Assembly: GCF_003071345.1 (NCBI RefSeq)
Contig: NZ_QCYK01000003.1
Location: forward strand, 434,001 to 498,000
Source: Chitinophaga parva
GTDB taxonomy: Bacteria; Bacteroidota; Bacteroidia; Chitinophagales; Chitinophagaceae
DNA length: 64,000 nucleotides
Direction of reading: 5' to 3'
Shown: in pieces, positions 57,497 through 64,000 of the stretch
Layout of the letters: each line of letters starts with the position of its first letter
Numbering within the stretch: position 1 is the first letter of the stretch
Translations under genes and position numbers: made by a program
Notes under the pieces: model-generated
Databases searched by the model: none
Seen by the model: only the letters and a program-made list of their open reading frames with translations
Told to the model about the DNA's origin: nothing

Positions 57497-58048
57497 TTAA
57501 TCTGCCTGTGAAACAATTTCGCGGATGCGCTCCATGATCATTTCCCTTCTTTCTTCAATGCTGTAATCTCCTTTGATGGTGAGCACGGGGCAGCTTAGTT
57601 CATGCATCCATGCCATGTGCACGGCCAGGCTGCGGCGTATATTGCCGGTATCGTAACTGGCTGCCCATTCCATGAATTCTTCGTGCAGGCGTTGACGTTC
57701 GGGATCAGTGCGGATGATCTCCCCATAGCGGTCCATCTCCCGTGTTTTGAGGCGTTCCATGCGGATGGGGTGGGGCACATATAGGAAAACGGCGAGGTCC
57801 AGCGCGGTTTTCCAGTAATCACCCCAGCTCACCAGGGAACCGCCAATGATCCAGCTGTCGTAGGGCTCCAGGGCTGCTTTGAGCAGGGCATTGCGTTCCT
57901 CCTCCGGTCTTCTTTCGGTGAAGGGAACGGCGGAAGGCGCCCAGAAATAATCGTCGGAATCAAAGTAGGGGATGTGCAGTTTGGCTGCCAGGTCTTTGCC
58001 CTGCGTGGTGGAGCCCGCGCCGGATGCGCCGAACAAGTGGATTTTCAT
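57497..58048 (-). CDS. P-loop nucleotide-binding protein with altered Walker A
   Basis: A 183-residue kinase-like P-loop protein. The loop reads FGASGAGSTTQG: the lysine of GxxGxGK(S/T) is Ser. The rest fits adenylate or shikimate kinase-like proteins: DSDDYFWAPSAVPFTERRPEEER and WIIGGSLVSWGDYWKTALDLAVFLYVP. Similar proteins with GASGSGTTT loops are known among unclassified AAA/adenylate-kinase-like entries, so the change may be a family trait. Start ATG 58048. Role unknown. Confidence 0.7.
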   Translation of the reverse strand: MKIHLFGASGAGSTTQGKDLAAKLHIPYFDSDDYFWAPSAVPFTERRPEEERNALLKAALEPYDSWIIGGSLVSWGDYWKTALDLAVFLYVPHPIRMERLKTREMDRYGEIIRTDPERQRLHEEFMEWAASYDTGNIRRSLAVHMAWMHELSCPVLTIKGDYSIEERREMIMERIREIVSQAD

Positions 58049-58179
58049 ACGCTTGCAGATTGATGGTCCGTGCTCAAATGTAAGCGGACCAAAAGGATTT
58101 AGCAAACCTGGCCAATAATTTAACGTGATTGTACGTCACGCAGGGCTGGTGCCGGTGTGGCCCCCGGCAGGTACACATT

Positions 58180-58222
58180 CAATTAAAACAGCCAGGAGGT
58201 GGGCCCCTGGCTGTTTTAATTG
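58180..58222 (-). terminator. Terminator of the SDR gene
   Basis: Perfect 17-bp stem CAATTAAAACAGCCAGG (58180-58196) / CCTGGCTGTTTTAATTG (58206-58222) with a 9-base loop, 13 bp past the SDR stop. Confidence 0.8.
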
Positions 58223-58235
58223 AAAATGGATGTTT

Positions 58236-59000
58236 TTACAGGTTCATGCCGCCAGATGCTTCAATGCGTTGTGCATTGATCCAGCGAGCTTCTTCCGTGC
58301 AGAGGAAGGCTACCACGCCGCCAATATCATCCGGCTCGCCCACGCGGCCCAGGGCGGTAACCCCTGCCACCATTTTGTTGGCCTGTTCATTATCCCGTAC
58401 CATGCCGCCGCCAAAGTCTGTGGCAATAGCCCCTGGTGCCACCACATTGGCCGCAATGCCGCGGGCGCCCAGTTCCTTGGCCAGGTAACGGGTGTACACT
58501 TCAATGGCGCCTTTCATGGCTGCATAGGCAGAGAAACCAGGAGTGCTGAAACGTGCCAGGCCGGAAGAGATGTTGATGATGCGGCCTCCATCTGCCAGGA
58601 TGGGCAGGCAGCGCTGGGTGAGGAAGTACACGCCTTTGAGGTGGATGTTCACCATGTCGTCAAACTGCGCTTCGGTGGTTTCTGTTACAGACGCATACAC
58701 GCCTACGCCGGCATTGTTGACCAGGAAGTTGAACTTGTCTGCGCCAAAATTGCTTTGCAGCGTGGCTTTCAGGGTTGCTATAAAAGCGGGGAAGCTGCCG
58801 GTGTCACCCACGTTGAACTGCAGGGCGGCGGCTTTAACGCCGGTGTTCTCTATTTCCTTTACAACGGCTTCAGCCTCGTCTTTTTTACTGTTGTAGGTGA
58901 GCACCACATCAATGCCCTTGTGTGCAAGGGCGAGTGCCATGTTCTTGCCTAGCCCGCGGCTGCCGCCGGTAACCAGTGCGATCTTTCTTTGTGTTGCCAT
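58236..59000 (-). CDS. Short-chain dehydrogenase/reductase, FabG-like
   Basis: A 254-residue classical SDR. TGGSRGLG (residues 11-18), NNAG at about 90, catalytic Ser in INISSGLARF, Tyr/Lys in YAAMK (here YxxxK = YAAMKG) near residue 160. The end GGVVAFLCTEEARWINAQRIEASGGMNL is typical. It fits 3-oxoacyl-ACP reductase-like enzymes of unknown substrate. I start at ATG 59000. The AraC-type gene lies upstream on the same strand (126 bp) and may control it. Confidence 0.9.
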   Translation of the reverse strand: MATQRKIALVTGGSRGLGKNMALALAHKGIDVVLTYNSKKDEAEAVVKEIENTGVKAAALQFNVGDTGSFPAFIATLKATLQSNFGADKFNFLVNNAGVGVYASVTETTEAQFDDMVNIHLKGVYFLTQRCLPILADGGRIINISSGLARFSTPGFSAYAAMKGAIEVYTRYLAKELGARGIAANVVAPGAIATDFGGGMVRDNEQANKMVAGVTALGRVGEPDDIGGVVAFLCTEEARWINAQRIEASGGMNL

Positions 59001-59126
59001 GTTATTGAGTTTTGATTTTGACAATACAAATGTGAAGCGAAATCCCGGTCAAAAATGTTCCAGACTTCAGTATTTGAAAACGGGAGGGGAACAGGTAAAA
59101 AGAAAGCGGAAAAAGTATTCCAGGCT

Positions 59127-59525
59127 TCAGTTTTTTTGAGCTTCCTGCAGCGACTTCCGGTATTGCAGCGGCGTCATGCCGGTCATGTTCTTGAAGAACT
59201 TCGCAAAATTGGACGGGGTACTGTACGTGAGGCGGTAGCCCACGTCTGCCACGGAAAGGGTTGTGGTGGCCAGCAGGCGGTATGCCTCGGCGATCAGGCC
59301 TTCTTCCAGGTGGTCGCACGGGCTTTTACCGGTGGTGAGCTTAATGGTATTGGTCAGGTGCACCGGGTGCACAAAAAGCAGGCGGGCCAGGTCGGCCGTG
59401 TGGTACGTCTTCTCCACGCTGTTGTTACGGATGTCCTGCAGGTGCTGGTCCACCAGGGCCAGGAACTGCTCCGTGATCTCGTCCTTGCGGGACAATACTT
59501 TTTTAGGAATAGAGGTGCTTGGCAT
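59127..59525 (-). CDS. AraC-type DNA-binding protein, single domain
   Basis: A 132-residue protein consisting mainly of an AraC HTH: HTADLARLLFVHPVHLTNTIKLTTG (first helix-turn-helix) and LSVADVGYRLTYSTPSNFAKFFKNMTGMTP (second with signature). Only about 30 residues precede the domain, so there is no sensory half. Such short regulators act constitutively or with a partner. It is upstream of the SDR gene on the same strand. Confidence 0.87.
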   Translation of the reverse strand: MPSTSIPKKVLSRKDEITEQFLALVDQHLQDIRNNSVEKTYHTADLARLLFVHPVHLTNTIKLTTGKSPCDHLEEGLIAEAYRLLATTTLSVADVGYRLTYSTPSNFAKFFKNMTGMTPLQYRKSLQEAQKN

Positions 59526-59600
59526 ATGGTAAAGTTAGCACAATTTACCCGCTGCCCCGCGGGCAGGATCGGAGGGGCGGATGGTGGTCAGCTGAGGCTT

Positions 59601-59646
59601 CCAACCCGCTCTTCATGGGCGGGTTGGGGGTTTTTGCGTACTTTTG
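59601..59646 (+). promoter_or_regulatory. sulP promoter region with terminator-like hairpin
   Basis: Perfect 9-bp stem CCAACCCGC (59601-59609) / GCGGGTTGG (59619-59627), then T5 at 59631-59635: a rightward terminator form with no plus-strand gene close upstream. The -7 box TACTTTTG (59639-59646) follows at once and ends 6 bp before the ATG, implying a leaderless message. Its right arm occupies the -33 zone. Confidence 0.55.
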
Positions 59647-59652
59647 CGGCGC

Positions 59653-61179
59653 ATGAGAACATACCTGCGCCTATTCGATTTTTCCCGGAAAGTAAATTAC
59701 AGAAACGAAATACTGGCCGGCTTCACGGTGGCCATGACCATGATGCCGGAATCGCTCAGTTTTGCGATACTGGCGGGTTTTCCGCCGCTGGTGGGGCTGT
59801 ATGCAGCCTTCATTATGGGGCTGGTTACTTCCGTGCTGGGTGGCCGCCCGGGCCTGGTGTCCGGTGGGGCCGGCGCTACGGTGGTGGTGCTCATTGCCCT
59901 CATGAAGTCGCACGGGATCGATTATGTATTTGCCGCAGTGGCCATGGCGGGCGTGATACAACTGATCATCGGCATTTGTAAGCTGGGCAAATTCATCCGG
60001 CTGGTACCGCAGCCGGTGATGTATGGTTTTGTGAATGGCCTGGCCGTGATCATCTTCATGGCGCAGTTACAGCAATTTAAAGTGATGAGCAACGGGGAGC
60101 TGGTGTGGCTGAGCGGTGCACCGCTGTGGATCATGGCAGGCCTGGTAGCGCTCACCATTGGCATTGTGTTGCTGTTGCCCCGGTTTACACGGGCCGTGCC
60201 GCCGTCGCTGGTGGCTATCATCGTGGTGTTTGTGCTGGTGCTGGTCTTTCACATTCCTACTAAAACGGTGAAAGATATTGCAGCGGTGAGCGGTGGGTTC
60301 CCGCCTTTCCATATTCCCCATGTGCCGCTCCATTGGGGCACCCTTACCACCATTGCACCGTATGCCTTGGTAATGGCCTGTGTGGGGCTCACAGAAGGCC
60401 TGTTGACCCTGAACCTGGTGGATGAAATGACTGCCACAAGGGGCAACAGCAACCGGGAATGCATTGCCCAGGGTACGGCCAATATACTCAATGGTTTCTT
60501 CACCGGCATGGGTGGCTGCCCCATGATCGCGCAAACGCTGGTGAATCTTTCCGCCGGTGCGCGGGCGCGCCTGTCCGGTATTATTGCATCCCTTACCATC
60601 CTGGCCATTGTACTACTTGGTGCGCCTGTGATAGAACGTGTGCCTATGGCGGCCCTCACGGGGGTTATGATCATGGTGGCTATCGGCACGTTTGAATGGG
60701 TGAGTTTCCGCATTATCAACAAAATGCCAAAGCAGGATATTTTTGTAGGCATCCTCGTAGCAGTGATCACGGTACTGCTGCACAACCTGGCCCTGGCCGT
60801 GCTGACCGGTGTGATCATTTCCGCCCTGGTCTTTGCCTGGGAAAGCGCGCGGCACATCCGCGTTGTTGCGCACGTGAACGGCGCTACGAAATTGTACAGC
60901 GTGAATGGGCCGCTATTCTTTGGCTCGGTCACCGCCTTTGCGGAGCAGTTTGACGTGGAGCAGGACCCGGAAGAAGTATACGTTGATTTTAGGGATAGCC
61001 GGGTGGCAGACATGTCCGGCATACAGGCGCTGCACAAGCTCACCGGCCGCTATAAAGCAGCCGGTAAAACCCTGCACCTGCGCCACCTGAGCGCAGATTG
61101 CCGCCAGTTGCTGGAAAATGCGGCGGCAGTAATTGAAGTGAATATCGTGGAAGACCCCGAGTACAGGGTAATGAAGTAA
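59653..61179 (+). CDS. SulP-family anion transporter with STAS domain
   Basis: A 508-residue inner-membrane transporter. Fourteen-segment SulP core with the signature LAGFTVAMTMMPESLSFAILAG, PLVGLYAAF, and GVTAL-type repeats (LVPQPVMYGFVNGLAVIIFM). The C-terminal STAS domain spans about residues 405-505 (NGPLFFGSVTAF and VYVDFRDSRVADMSGIQALHKL). Substrate may be sulfate, bicarbonate or another anion. Start ATG 59653; the TTG 9 bp upstream is inside the -7 box. It ends 3 bp from the convergent dehydrogenase gene. Confidence 0.92.
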   Translation: MRTYLRLFDFSRKVNYRNEILAGFTVAMTMMPESLSFAILAGFPPLVGLYAAFIMGLVTSVLGGRPGLVSGGAGATVVVLIALMKSHGIDYVFAAVAMAGVIQLIIGICKLGKFIRLVPQPVMYGFVNGLAVIIFMAQLQQFKVMSNGELVWLSGAPLWIMAGLVALTIGIVLLLPRFTRAVPPSLVAIIVVFVLVLVFHIPTKTVKDIAAVSGGFPPFHIPHVPLHWGTLTTIAPYALVMACVGLTEGLLTLNLVDEMTATRGNSNRECIAQGTANILNGFFTGMGGCPMIAQTLVNLSAGARARLSGIIASLTILAIVLLGAPVIERVPMAALTGVMIMVAIGTFEWVSFRIINKMPKQDIFVGILVAVITVLLHNLALAVLTGVIISALVFAWESARHIRVVAHVNGATKLYSVNGPLFFGSVTAFAEQFDVEQDPEEVYVDFRDSRVADMSGIQALHKLTGRYKAAGKTLHLRHLSADCRQLLENAAAVIEVNIVEDPEYRVMK

Positions 61180-61182
61180 ACG

Positions 61183-62031
61183 CTACAAAGCCCCTTCGCC
61201 AATTACGGTCCAATCCTTTCCACCCTTGCCATCGGCAATGAACTGGTCCATCAGTTTAGCCACGGCGGGGATCACGTTCAGTTGTACACCGGCATCTGTT
61301 GCAGCCTGGAGGAAAAGGCCGGTGTCCTTGCGGGCCATGTCCAGCTCCCAGGAAGGCTGGTCGTAGTTGCCGCTGGCAATGCGTTTCAGGCGGGCGGGCA
61401 GCATGCCGGCGGGGTTCCAGTTATCAAAGAGGCGGAGGATGTCTTCCGGTGTTACATGCAGGGCCTTGCCCAGGGCCAGCGTGTCAGTGATGCCGGCGGT
61501 GAAGGTGACGAGGAACAGGTTGCCGATCAGTTTCATGGCTGCGGCCTTGCCTTCTTCCGGGCCAAAGTTTACCACCTTGCCGGTCATCTTGGCCAGGGCG
61601 GGTTCCATCTTCTTTATCACGTCCTGGTTGCCGGATACCAGCATGAAGCCGGTGCTGTCCAGCGCATTGGATGGGCCCATGAACACGGGGGCATGGAGGT
61701 AGGTGAAGCCTTTTTCTTTCCAGGCCTGGGTGCGGGCAATGGCGCCGGCGGCGGAGGTGGTGGTATGGTCCACGATGATGGCGCCCGGCAGGAAACCCGC
61801 GCTGGCGGCGGCCAGTACGCTGTCTACCGTAACATCGTCCTTTAATGTTACGTGGATCACAGCGGCGCCTTTTACGGCGTCGGCCACGTTTTCAAATGCT
61901 TTGGCCCCATCTGCTTCCAGGGCTTTGGCCTTGGAGTGGGTGCGGTTCCAAACCTGTACCTGTTCTCCTTTCCTGCGCAGCGCTTTGGTAAAATTGGCGC
62001 CGAGTAATCCCATGCCTAAGAATGCTATCAT
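61183..62031 (-). CDS. 3-hydroxyisobutyrate dehydrogenase-like NAD(P)-dependent oxidoreductase
   Basis: A 282-residue beta-hydroxyacid dehydrogenase. Rossmann motif FLGMGLLGANF (GxGxxG) at residues 4-14, VWNRTHSKAK marks NADP preference, and a substrate motif DHTTTSAAGA. The catalytic Lys is in GKAAAMKLIGN near residue 170. Typical reduction or oxidation of small hydroxyacids or semialdehydes; glyoxylate reductase-like roles are possible. I start at ATG 62031, the first Met before the Rossmann strand. It is divergent from the acyltransferase gene. Confidence 0.87.
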   Translation of the reverse strand: MIAFLGMGLLGANFTKALRRKGEQVQVWNRTHSKAKALEADGAKAFENVADAVKGAAVIHVTLKDDVTVDSVLAAASAGFLPGAIIVDHTTTSAAGAIARTQAWKEKGFTYLHAPVFMGPSNALDSTGFMLVSGNQDVIKKMEPALAKMTGKVVNFGPEEGKAAAMKLIGNLFLVTFTAGITDTLALGKALHVTPEDILRLFDNWNPAGMLPARLKRIASGNYDQPSWELDMARKDTGLFLQAATDAGVQLNVIPAVAKLMDQFIADGKGGKDWTVIGEGAL

Positions 62032-62153
62032 AATGTATCGTTTTGGTGGTATAAAGATAGGGATTTGCAGGTGGTCACTGAAATGCTGCGTGTTGTCAAA
62101 GTTGTTTCTCCAGGGTATGTGCTTGTGCTTTCTTTGAAAAAAAATATAACGCC

Positions 62154-63326
62154 ATGGAAACAACCCTCCGTCAAAGTTACCTCGACTGGCTCCGTATAGC
62201 CGCCATTGCCGGCGTATTGCTTTTCCACTCCTCCATGCCTTATGTGGCAGAGTGGTCCTGGCATATCAAAAATGCAGAAACCAGTAATCTTATGCTGGAA
62301 GTGGCGTTCTTCTTCCATCTGGTGCGCATGCCGCTGCTGTTCTTTATTTCCGGTACCGTAAGTTATTACATGATGCAGCGCCGCTCCGGCTGGGCTTTTA
62401 TGGGCTTGCGCATACGCCGCCTGTTCATTCCCCTGGTGGTGGGAATGTTCATCATTGTGCCGCCGCAGATCTATGCCGAAAGGGTAACGCAAGGCTACCA
62501 GGGCGGCTTCTGGGCTTTTTACACCACGCGGGTGCTGCAGTTTGTGCCTTATCCCAACGGCAATTTCAGCTGGCATCATCTCTGGTTTATCTGCTACCTG
62601 CTGGTGTACGACCTGTTGTTCGCGCCGGTATTTGCCTGGATGGTATCCCCGCGCAGCCTGCGTTTCCGCGAAGCGCTGGCGGTGCTGGCCAAAGGTAAAC
62701 GGGTGCTGCTGCTCATGGTGCCGGGCGTGTTATGGTTTGCCGGCGTGGCCAGGGTGCATTATGAAACCAATGACCTGGTGCACGATGGCGGCTACTTTGT
62801 ATACTGGTTATTTTTTGTGCTGGCAGGCTTTGTATGCATCGCCCAGCCCAAACTGATGGATGCACTGGAGCGCAACCGGCGTGCGGCCCTGGGCATAGGT
62901 TTCAGCGCCCTGCTGGTGCTGGACTGGGTGCGGTGGACCCACCAGGATACCAGCCCGTGGTGGCCCTGCCTGGAACCGCTGGTAGCATATGGCTGGGTAA
63001 TGGCGCTGGCAGGGTATGGGAAGCGGTACCTGAACCGCTACCATCCTTCCCTGGAATACCTGAACCAGGCGGTGTATCCTTTTTATATCCTGCATCAAAC
63101 GGTGATCGTGCTGCTTACGTTTGTGATCGTGCAGTTGCCGCATGAGACAATGCTCTCCAAATACCTGTTCACCGTGGCATTTACCCTGTTTATTTCCATG
63201 GGTATCTACCACCTGTTTATCCGTCCTTTTGGGGTGATGCGACTGCTCTTTGGCATGAAACCTTTGCCAAAAACAAAAAAGGCCCCGCTGGAAAACAAGC
63301 TGCCGGGCCTCGCCATTTCTGCCTGA
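62154..63326 (+). CDS. Acyltransferase-3 family membrane protein (OpgC/OafA-like)
   Basis: A 390-residue multi-pass membrane protein with about ten helices. It opens YLDWLRIAAIAGVLLFHSSMPYV, with the conserved R and the active-site His of acyltransferase-3 proteins, then MPLLFFISGTVSYYMMQ. The remainder alternates helices and short loops; the tail is basic. Members O-acylate glycans or glucans at the membrane. No polysaccharide genes are adjacent. It precedes the histidine kinase gene by 18 bp, so the two may be co-transcribed. Confidence 0.88.
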   Translation: METTLRQSYLDWLRIAAIAGVLLFHSSMPYVAEWSWHIKNAETSNLMLEVAFFFHLVRMPLLFFISGTVSYYMMQRRSGWAFMGLRIRRLFIPLVVGMFIIVPPQIYAERVTQGYQGGFWAFYTTRVLQFVPYPNGNFSWHHLWFICYLLVYDLLFAPVFAWMVSPRSLRFREALAVLAKGKRVLLLMVPGVLWFAGVARVHYETNDLVHDGGYFVYWLFFVLAGFVCIAQPKLMDALERNRRAALGIGFSALLVLDWVRWTHQDTSPWWPCLEPLVAYGWVMALAGYGKRYLNRYHPSLEYLNQAVYPFYILHQTVIVLLTFVIVQLPHETMLSKYLFTVAFTLFISMGIYHLFIRPFGVMRLLFGMKPLPKTKKAPLENKLPGLAISA

Positions 63327-63344
63327 AAAGCGTAAATTAACAGT

Positions 63345-64000
63345 ATGCATGTGTTTAAAAGATTCATCTTCCCGGCATTGTATGGATTGCTGATCTACTT
63401 TACCATCCGGGTGCTGCATGACAGTGAATTCCACCAGTTGTTCTGGCGCCGGTCGTGGAAGCTCAATGCCCTGGAAATGAGTGTGAGCGTCCTGATGGGT
63501 TATGTTGCCATTGCTTGTTTCCGGTGGATGTTGCGCCGTATTGACCAGCAGCGGCGCACGCTGGACGGATGGCAGGTGCTGCGGGAGCTTTGCATTTTGG
63601 TAGGCGTCAATTTCGTGATCGTCAATGTCACGGTAACCCCGTTGGTGGCGGTTACAGATGATGGCCTTTCTTATGGCGACTTTGCCGATGTGAACGTAGT
63701 GAGCCAGCTCTTTGCCGTCATTTACTATGGCATTGCGCGTAGCGCGGCTTTCCTGGCAGCTTACGTGGAGAAACAAGTGCAACTGGAAAAGATCACCAAC
63801 CAGCAGTTGGATACAGAACTGAAATTCCTGCGGGCGCAGTATCATCCCCACTTTTTATTCAATGCGATCAATACCGTGTATTTCCAGATGGATGAAGATG
63901 TGCAGGCAGCCAAACAAACGCTGGAAAAGTTTTCCGCCTTGCTGCGCTACCAGTTGTACGACCAGCAGCATCCCGTGCCGGTGGGGCAGGAGATCCGCTA
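63345..64000 (+). CDS. LytS-type sensor histidine kinase (3' end outside window)
   Basis: From ATG 63345 the frame stays open to the window edge; 218 codons are visible. It encodes about four membrane segments (about residues 7-22, 44-62, 82-103 and 122-143), then EKITNQQLDTELKFLRAQYHPHFLFNAINTVY, the His_kinase motif with the phosphoacceptor His of YHPHFLFN near residue 176. The HATPase domain lies beyond the window. A LytTR-type response regulator should follow. It starts 18 bp after the acyltransferase gene. Confidence 0.88.
   Translation, partial: MHVFKRFIFPALYGLLIYFTIRVLHDSEFHQLFWRRSWKLNALEMSVSVLMGYVAIACFRWMLRRIDQQRRTLDGWQVLRELCILVGVNFVIVNVTVTPLVAVTDDGLSYGDFADVNVVSQLFAVIYYGIARSAAFLAAYVEKQVQLEKITNQQLDTELKFLRAQYHPHFLFNAINTVYFQMDEDVQAAKQTLEKFSALLRYQLYDQQHPVPVGQEIR

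Overview
The window looks like a chromosomal segment of a moderately GC-rich Bacteroidota, most likely a Chitinophaga-like member of the Chitinophagaceae. The grounds are a SusC/SusD pair, several TonB-dependent receptors and Bacteroidota-type outer-membrane barrels, a GH20 hexosaminidase and a GH88 hydrolase, few Shine-Dalgarno sites, and promoters of the Bacteroidota form TTTG-N18/20-TAnnTTTG. No rRNA, tRNA, phage, transposase or CRISPR array was seen.

Region 1 (1-18 kb) is mostly housekeeping: the end of aspA, a 5'(3')-deoxyribonucleotidase, an MG2/plug-type secreted protein, a BaiN/YhiN-like flavoprotein, a deoxynucleoside kinase, folK, sppA, an ABC-2 permease, SRPBCC and DUF2911 proteins, an OmpR/HisKA two-component pair, small unknown genes, and a translationally coupled PQQ-dehydrogenase/Gfo-Idh pair. 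Its most unusual content is non-coding: arrays of 7-bp repeats arranged as a forward array, a core and a reverse array (731-972, 1518-1598, 11184-11366; half copy at 28842-28876).

Region 2 (18.4-27 kb) is a metal-homeostasis island: two Fur-family regulators, a DtxR/MntR-type regulator, two related TonB-dependent receptors, a lipoprotein and a barrel protein in one receptor's operon, and a MerC-domain protein. Four intergenic sites share one Fur-like operator sequence. The second receptor has a textbook promoter whose spacer holds a perfect GTTAGA-N4-TCTAAC dyad next to the MntR-like gene. I infer two metal circuits controlling paralogous receptors.

Region 3 (27-43 kb) holds an ABC exporter, an ECF sigma factor with a membrane partner, an MBL hydrolase, the GH20 enzyme, a TonB-type barrel receptor, a BlaI/BlaR1 pair with a dyad in the BlaI promoter, and a TetR-SDR-MFS efflux module in which the same 14-bp palindrome precedes all three genes.

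Region 4 (43-64 kb) holds an AraC regulator divergent from a SusC/SusD pair, a second AraC regulator, SRPBCC proteins, a Crp/Fnr regulator, and a four-gene operon (pirin, phosphoacceptor-less receiver-like protein, ring-cleaving dioxygenase, carboxylesterase) that resembles quinone-detoxification regulons. It continues with a serine hydrolase, a GH88 enzyme, DoxX and VOC proteins, a P-loop protein lacking the Walker lysine, an SDR/AraC pair, a SulP transporter, a hydroxyisobutyrate-dehydrogenase-like enzyme, an acyltransferase, and the start of a LytS-type histidine kinase cut by the window end.
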